Part shown: positions 57,721 to 64,000 of the stretch, in pieces
Layout of the letters: each line of letters starts with the position of its first letter
How positions within the stretch are numbered: the stretch's first letter is position 1
DNA from: Symsagittifera roscoffensis
Taxonomy: Eukaryota; Xenacoelomorpha; Acoela; Convolutidae
Assembly: GCF_963678635.1 (NCBI RefSeq)
Contig: NW_026971625.1
Span: 1-64,000, forward strand
DNA: 64,000 nt
Direction: 5' to 3'
Notes under the pieces: model-generated
Database searches by the model: none
What the model saw: only the letters and a program-made list of their open reading frames with translations
What the model was told of the DNA's origin: nothing
Program-made: the position numbers and the translations under genes

Positions 57721-59523
57721 AGTAGAAGTGAGGCTAACTTCTTCATTGAGAACTCTCCTGTACTTTGCCATAGGCCTATCTCGAGAAACCTCTAGAATTC
57801 ATTTGTTTAATCCTTTGCTGCTAAATTTGATTTATCTGACTTTTTGTCATGGCAGCAATATGGTTTACTTCATAAACATAGCATTCTGTGCAACAAAATT
57901 CCTCTTTGAAAAGTCCCGGCTCTCGTTTATCATGTTTTCTATGGATACTGCAACACGTTCGAGGGAAAAATTAGATATTGCATCTGCCTTGACAGAGTCT
58001 CTACAGTCATTTTCCCTCATTTTTTCCCCAAATGTCTCTTTTTCTGGTTGAATACAGTCGTAAATAATTTCTTCTGCAAGTGTCAATTAAAGTGAGTATG
58101 TATCCATCTCCAACTCTTCAAATTTGTTTACATCACAGAACTTGTCAAAGAATTTATAGAAGAGTTCCAACATTCTCAGCTTTGCTTACTGCAGTATGAA
58201 AAAGCTAACAATGATGGGTTCTCGAAGCTCAATGGTTGATTTTAACAATTTCACCTCATACAATTCTCTTTCAACTGAGTTTAATCTTTTGAACAAGAAC
58301 TCATTGATTGCTTTATGGGTTTTTCCATCGCTTAGATATGTTTTGATTGTATGTCTGGATTTGTCCACGAGCTGATATCCATACGAGGAATTGCCTAAAA
58401 ACTTCTTAGTTTTTGCTACAACTCCTAACAGAGAAGTTTTATCTCCTTCTCTTCTCGCATCAATTACTGACTGAACAAAAAAATGGAAAAAAATCCGAGG
58501 AAAATTTTGAACAAAACGGTAAATTTTGGTGCACTGCAATCCAAGTTCATTATAAAAGTTGAACAGAGGAGTTATAACTGTTCCATTCTCTAGCTTGAAA
58601 CTAGATATCAGCATTCTCTGAGGATGCTTTAACATTTCGTTCTCGATTGCATAGTTTTTTATGTAGTCATCAATTTCTCCCAACTTCGGTGTTTTTGAAA
58701 AAAGAATGAAAATTAACAAATTTTGATTTGAGTTCATCAAGAACAACTAAATTGCACTAAACATAGCCCAAAAGGGATCCGTTTTTTTACCAGAAGGGAG
58801 TCTGTAGAAAGAAGTCTTTAGGAGGTAAAGTGGTTCCTGACGTAATTTTTGATCTTGGCATCAGTTTTGAAACTTTCCCACCGCTCACACTCCCACATTC
58901 CTTCAGATTGTATCCTTTCTCTTTAATGTATTTTCGATGCACATTATCGGTATCTCTCTTCCTATTACCTTCTTCAATATCTTGATCTGTTAAGGAGGGA
59001 CAAGCTCCTTGACAAGAAGCGAAGTGGTAGTAAAATCCCATTGCTTCAAAAACTGTCCTACTGTGATCACAATAACTGTCCACATTAAAACAGTTGATTT
59101 TTTTTCTGTTTTCCAGATGTAAAAAGCTCTCAATCTCACAATCTGGTCTTCTTTCTCTGTAAATCGACATGACCATATTCTCAAAGTTGCGAGATCGATT
59201 ATGTGTAGCCTTAAACTTCTGGATATCAGTGTCAAACTCCCAGCTCGTGTACAATCCTGTTGGCATATCACGACGCATTGAGAAAGAATATAGCTGGGTT
59301 GCATGAAGTGCAACAAATTGTTTACAAACTTTTGATGAATTTGTGATGTTTCAACAATTACAGCTTTTCGAGTGAAATCAATGGAAGGTCCGCCAAATGT
59401 GTCTTCTCTAATTTTTTCACACAAATCTTTATCACTTTCACAAAATGGATGAAACTTGTAATTTCTAGACTTGTGTAGATATATGTTTGCTAGATTTGGA
59501 AGAGTAAATTCAAGTTTCAACAT
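57592..59523 (-). pseudogene. family B DNA polymerase (protein-primed type), duplicated middle-to-C-terminal part, 3' copy
   Basis: Minus-strand polymerase module of the DNA_pol_B_2 type. Motif A is damaged: the Asp of the DAxxLYP signature reads His (ALHATQLYSFSM at about 59325-59275). A Cys-bearing insert region (CFNVDSYCDHS, YYHFASCQ, 59278-58790) follows. A 186-codon frame (58746-58186) has motif B GNSSYGYQ. Motif C reads MDTYSL at about 58105-58091, so the second Asp of the DTDS signature is Tyr. The natural C-terminus (FYPKRQVQDDGVHTKQLNL) and stop at 57592 are present, with several frame breaks between. It belongs to polymerases carried by Polinton/Maverick-like elements and relatives. 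Catalytically dead as read. Confidence 0.8.
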
Positions 59524-62500
59524 ATCTATATGTGGCCACCATTTGATTTATAGTTCTGAATCCTCTATTTGTAGATGTTAAAATGATTTCTTCATTGTGC
59601 ACTGTCCTGTACTTTGACATAGTTCCATCTCCAGAATCTTCTAAAACTCGTTTTTTTAACCCTTTGCTGCTAAGTTTGAAATTATCTGACTTGTTGTCAT
59701 AGCAGCAAGAAGTTTTGCAACATAAACATAGCATTTCTGTGCACATAATTTCCTCTTTGAAAAGTCCCGGTTCCGCTTGTCATGCTTTTTATGGATACTG
59801 TAACATTTCGATGGAAGAAATAAAATTTTGCATCTGCTTTGAAAGAGTCTCTGCAGTCATTTTCTCTCAATTTTCCCCAAATGTCTCTTTTTTCTGGTTG
59901 GAAACAAATAAATAAGTTTTTTTCAGCAAGTGCCAAGTAAAGTGAGTCTATATCCACGCCAAATCTTCATCTTTTTCTACATCACAGACTTTGTCAAAGA
60001 AGTTATAGTAGAGTTCCAACATTCTCAGTTTTGCATACCGAAGTATGAAAAAGCTAAAAATGATGGTTTCTCGGTGCTCAACTGTTGATTTTAACAATTT
60101 CACCTCTTACAATTCTTTTTCAACTGTGTTTAATCTTTTGAACAAAGGCTCATTGATTGCTTTATGGGTTTTTTCATTGTTTAGATATGTTTTGATTGTA
60201 TGTCTTTATTTATCCATGATCTGATATCCATACGAGGAATTGCCTAAAAACCTCTTTGTTTTTGCTACAACTCCTAACAAAGAATTTTCATCGCCTTCTC
60301 TTCTCGCATCAACCACTGACTAAACAAAGTTATGGAAACATTTCCGAGGAGAATATTGAACAAAAAGTAAGTTTTGGTGCACTGAAAGACAAATTCCAAA
60401 TAAAAGTTGAACAGAGGAGTTATAATTGTTCGATTTTCTAGCTTGAAACTCGATATCAGCCTTCTCTGCGGTTGTTTAAAAGTTTCATTCTCGATTGCAT
60501 AGTTTTTTATGTAGTCTTCAATATCATTTCTCCCAACTTCGGTGTTTTTGAAAAATAAATGAAAGTTAACAATTTTTGATTTAAGTTCAACTGGAAAAAC
60601 TAAATCGCACTAAACATAGCCAAAAAGGGGATCCGTTTTTTACTAGAAGGGAGTCTGTAGAAAGAAGTCTTTTGGAGGGAAAGTGGGTTCTGACGTGATT
60701 TTAGATCTTGTCAACCGTTTTGAGTTTTTCCCCCTCACACACCCACATTTATTAAGATTGTATCCTTTCTCTTTAACGTTTATCACACACCCACATTTAT
60801 TCAGATTGTTTCCTTTCTCTCTAATGTTTTCTCGACGCATATTTTCTATTTCTCTCTTCTTTTTCCCTGGTTCAAAGTTTTTGATCTAATAACGAGTGAC
60901 AAGATTCCTGACAGAACAGAAGTGGTAGTGACATCTCATTGCTTTAAAAACTGTCCTACTGTGATCACAATGACTGTCCACATTGAACAGTCGACTTTTT
61001 TCTGTTTTACAGATGTAAAAAGCTCTCGATCTCGCAATCTGGTCTTGTTCCTCTGTAAATCGACATGACCATATTCTCAAAGTTGCGAGATCGATAATGT
61101 GAAGCCTTAAACTTCTGCATATCGCTGTCATACTGCCATCTCGTGAACAGTCATGTTGGCATATCTTGAGAAAGGGTAAAGCCGTTTTGCATCAATTCCA
61201 ACAAATTACTTAAAAACGTTTGATGAATTTCTGAGAATTGTTTCATCAATTACAGCTTTTTGAGGGTAACTAATTGAATGTCCACCAGTCATGTCTTCTC
61301 TACTTTTTTCACACAAATCTTTATCACTTTTGCAAAAAGGATAAAACTTGTAATTTGTAGATTTGTGTAGACATATGTTTGCTAGATTTGGACGATTACA
61401 TCTAAGTTTCAACTTATCTATCCCCTTGTTATGATAAAATTGAATCATGTTTGCCTTGCTTCCAGGGTCGGAACTACAACCTTGTGGTTGTACAACTTCA
61501 AAAAGTCTTTGAAAACTTTGCTTCCGTTTTTCTGCCAAGTCTCTTCTAAGTAATTGTGATTATCCAAAGCAGATGGAGGCGCAGTCTTGATTTGAAGCTT
61601 TTTCAGTGCTTGTTGTTCCTCAAGCCCACTCTTTCTCAGCTTCTCATAATCAAGGAAATCTTTGTCTGGAGGATTTTTATTTTTAAATTTACTGGAAAAA
61701 GCTTTATACGGTGGCAATTCGGAAAAATCAAGTTTTTGTGGATTATCAAATCTCTCATATGGAAAGAATCCTTTCGTCTCGCTAGCTTCATAGGCTTCGA
61801 GAAAGGAGTTTAGAGGAGTTGCCCCACCCAGAATTTCCATAATGTCTGGAAATTGTACATCTCCAAATTTGAAGGACATCATTTTGTTTGTTTCTTTGAT
61901 GACTGCTGTTTCTTGTTCTTTATTGCGAATCAAATAAAAGAATAAATACAATTTATTCAATTGTTAATCATATCTACTGCTGTTTTATCCAAAAACAGGT
62001 TGAAAACTAACATGTCTCTTCAGGTGTTGTTTCAAATCAAGAAGTTAATTTTTCTGAATTTGCAAGAGTTTTGTTGACATATTTGCTTCTTCCGAATCAT
62101 CAATGCATTCGTCTTCGTACTCGAATTGTTTACTTGAATAGTTTTTACGCCGTTTGTTCAGTTGATCAAAAACATTTTTCATTCTTCCATTGACAGCTAT
62201 TTCAACATTTTGGAATTTCTTTCTCATCTCTAGCTTACTTTGCTCAGCCAACATCTCATGGTTGGTTACAAAATCAAGAATCAACATCTATGGATCCTTG
62301 TTGTACAAAAAGTTGGGTTTATTTACCAGATTCATTGATATAAAGACTGAAAGTGGAACAAGTTTTCCAATCCAGATTGTAGTTTTTGTTTCTTTTAGTT
62401 CTTCTGTAGGAACACTAATCGACTCGAAATCGAAAATTGCTAGATTATTGAAAAGCTTTTTATCTTCAGAAACAGGAAGATTGAATCCTTCTAGGTTTTC

Positions 62501-63715
62501 AAACAAGGTTTCTCGAAGCTCATAAACATGGGTAAATATCTTTGCATCTCACAAGATGTTCAATGAGAAGCTTAGACCTTTTGAAGAAAGTATCATAACT
62601 AGGACACCAGAAGCACTTGGTGAAAAAATCAATATCATTTGTATGAATGATTTGATTTTTAAATGTCAGTAGTTTGACTGTCTTTTCAAATCTTCCAATA
62701 TTTCGTCGAGCTAGTTCTCCTATGTATTATCCTTCTTCGATATCGAAATCGTATTGAAAGATACTTCTTCGCACAATTTCTTCGACAACAGTAAGTCTTC
62801 TACAGAAACTCCAGGAAAACTTTTAGGATCTTTACCAGTTTTTGATATAAATTCTGTAAAGTATCTGGAAAATTGAGATTCGAGACCATTGTGTCCATTC
62901 AAAATCATGGCTAATGCGCGGAAAAGATACAGATGGTTCTTTGTCTTTGTGAGATAAAAGACAGTTGAGAAAGGTTTTTTAGTAGAGTTTCGGATGAAAA
63001 AGAGTCTTGACATTCCGTTGTGATGTTTTTAAGCAAAGCAGCAAAAATTGTAACGTTATTAATCAATTTGAATTTCCATTTTGTGTTCTGACGTTCTTGG
63101 CTACATTGCTCCTCAATATCAAAATTTTCCAATTCTCCTTGGATTGTTATCAAATCCGTTTTCGTACACAGTAAATGGAATCTTTCAATTGTTGAGCAAG
63201 GTTGATTTTAGCAGCAGAACCGAGCTTGTTGAAGCCTTCCTCAAGATTCTCGTTGATCATTTTAGAATCTAACTTGGACAACTGGAAGTTAAAAAGCTTA
63301 TGTCTCCCATTTTCCATCTCCATATCTACCAGAAAAGGTTGACAAGCACTAGGTTCGTCCTTTAGTTTTCAAAATCTTCCCCTTCTTCCACCACAACCTT
63401 CTTCAAGCCGCTACAGTATCACTAAGCTTCTCTTGTTTTGCTCCAAGTTTCTTTCTCCGATGTTGTTGAGGAGAGTAGAAAGTTTTGAGCTTTTTTTTAT
63501 AAGAAGGACAAACCGCCGACTGCTTCGAATTTGATTGAGCATGCTTCTTAGCAACATGATAATCATCTCTTCTTTCTTCTTGGACATAAATTTACAATTA
63601 GGTCATTTATGTTCATCCTTGTATTCACATCTCTTTCGGTGTCTCGCAGCGTCATTTCTCATGTAATTATCACCGGATTTCTCGCACTTGACTTTCTCAT
63701 TTCGGTTTAGAGCAG
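59524..63715 (-). pseudogene. family B DNA polymerase (protein-primed type), N-terminal part plus first copy of the C-terminal half
   Basis: Order on minus: Cys/His-rich zinc-finger-like N-terminus (63710-63530: RHRKRC, then PNC with a stop in place of the first Cys, then YHVAKKH), N-terminal domain (63153-62720, LFRALAMILNGHNGLES), exonuclease domain with DFES (62431-62420), a 171-codon frame (61960-61445, KGFFPYERFDNPQKLDFSEL), motif A IDAKRLYPFS intact at about 61190, motif B GNSSYGYQ near 60240, and motif C reading DIDS at 59955-59944. It is truncated after GFRTINQMVATY at about 59524, where it runs into a second copy of its own middle part. Stops and shifts are frequent. No capsid, integrase or packaging-ATPase gene was found nearby, so the element type is unresolved. 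Confidence 0.8.
62045..62506 (-). pseudogene. 3'-5' exonuclease domain of the polymerase
   Basis: Adjoining frames 62506-62288 and 62287-62045, separated by one in-frame stop. The first has LAIFDFESISVPTEELKET, the ExoI motif of family B proofreading domains (D-x-E). The second continues the domain with Lys/Glu-rich helices (KLEMRKKFQNVEIAVNGRMK). Confidence 0.75.
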
Positions 63716-64000
63716 GAATTGTATAAAAAAGAGAACTGGGACTTCAAAAGTGATTCAAAATTAAAATTCAAAGCACCAGTTGAATAAACGTAGAATCAGA
63801 TTTTCAAAGAATTGCTTCAAAAAATTCATCAATTTTGAGCTATCTCTCATATCTACGTCAAAATCAAAGAACTTGGCTATCTACTCAAAAATCAGCATAT
63901 TTTAATCAAAAAAAATTCAGTTGACTTGATGAAAAATCTTGCAGAGATGTTACTTTTGTCTTTTTTCTTCTTTTTTACCCACATCGGCAATATTTTTTTT
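63716..64000. other. window end, no gene seen
   Basis: AT-rich sequence upstream of the polymerase N-terminus. No ATG-led frame joins it convincingly to the polymerase. No terminal inverted repeat was found before the window ends. Confidence 0.4.

Noticed and set aside
1-64000. CRISPR arrays, rRNA genes, tRNA genes, bacterial operons
   Set aside because: None seen. No regularly spaced short repeats with unique spacers, no tRNA cloverleaf with both A and B boxes, no rRNA-like block. The sequence is eukaryotic in character.

Overview
The window is AT-rich eukaryotic DNA with almost no intact host gene. Long AT-rich stretches, one spliced-looking GPCR exon, a short (TTAGGG)n array, a Tc1/mariner-type fold-back element and decayed retroelements all point to an invertebrate animal genome. 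The sequence alone does not name the species. Everything recognisable is mobile-element or virus-related except the GPCR exon.

Layout. (1) 1-6.25 kb: a decayed + strand gag from a Ty3-like retroelement, split around a duplicated segment of unknown coding origin (3.28-4.52 and 4.90-5.94 kb). (2) 6.25-11.03 kb: AT-rich DNA with a GCGGAATC-motif cluster and a 300-bp direct repeat. (3) 11,036-40,013: a very long (29.0 kb) LTR retrotransposon with its coding strand on minus. It has 408/412-bp LTRs that begin TG and end CA, an apparent 4-bp target duplication (ATGC), and a primer-binding site 2 nt inside the 5' LTR. Read on the minus strand, its order is: 5' LTR, leader, a small basic ORF, gag with a CCHC knuckle, pol copy 2 (protease, RT, RNase H, integrase), spacer, pol copy 1, a duplicated 1.93-kb spacer/env leader, a frameshifted envelope-like gene, a long AUG-less accessory frame (ORF3), repeat blocks carrying a second accessory frame (ORF4, three copies), 3' LTR. 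Internal tandem duplications account for much of the length. The frames are broken by stops and shifts, so the copy looks non-autonomous.

(4) 40.0-49.4 kb: an interstitial telomeric repeat 310 bp outside the retroelement, a GPCR terminal exon, and a 731-bp Tc1/mariner-type palindromic element. (5) 47.6-57.7 kb: a nested repeat array. Its most regular part is 3.3-kb tandem units, each ending with the last codons of a DNA polymerase gene. (6) 57.6-63.7 kb: that gene itself, a decayed protein-primed-type family B DNA polymerase (minus strand) of the kind found in Polinton/Maverick-like elements and related viruses. It carries an internal 1.9-kb tandem duplication, and both copies of catalytic motif C are altered.

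The most interesting points are the 29-kb retroelement with two pol copies that carry different lesions at the RT active site, its envelope-like gene and uncharacterised accessory frames, and the tandem array seeded by the polymerase 3' end.
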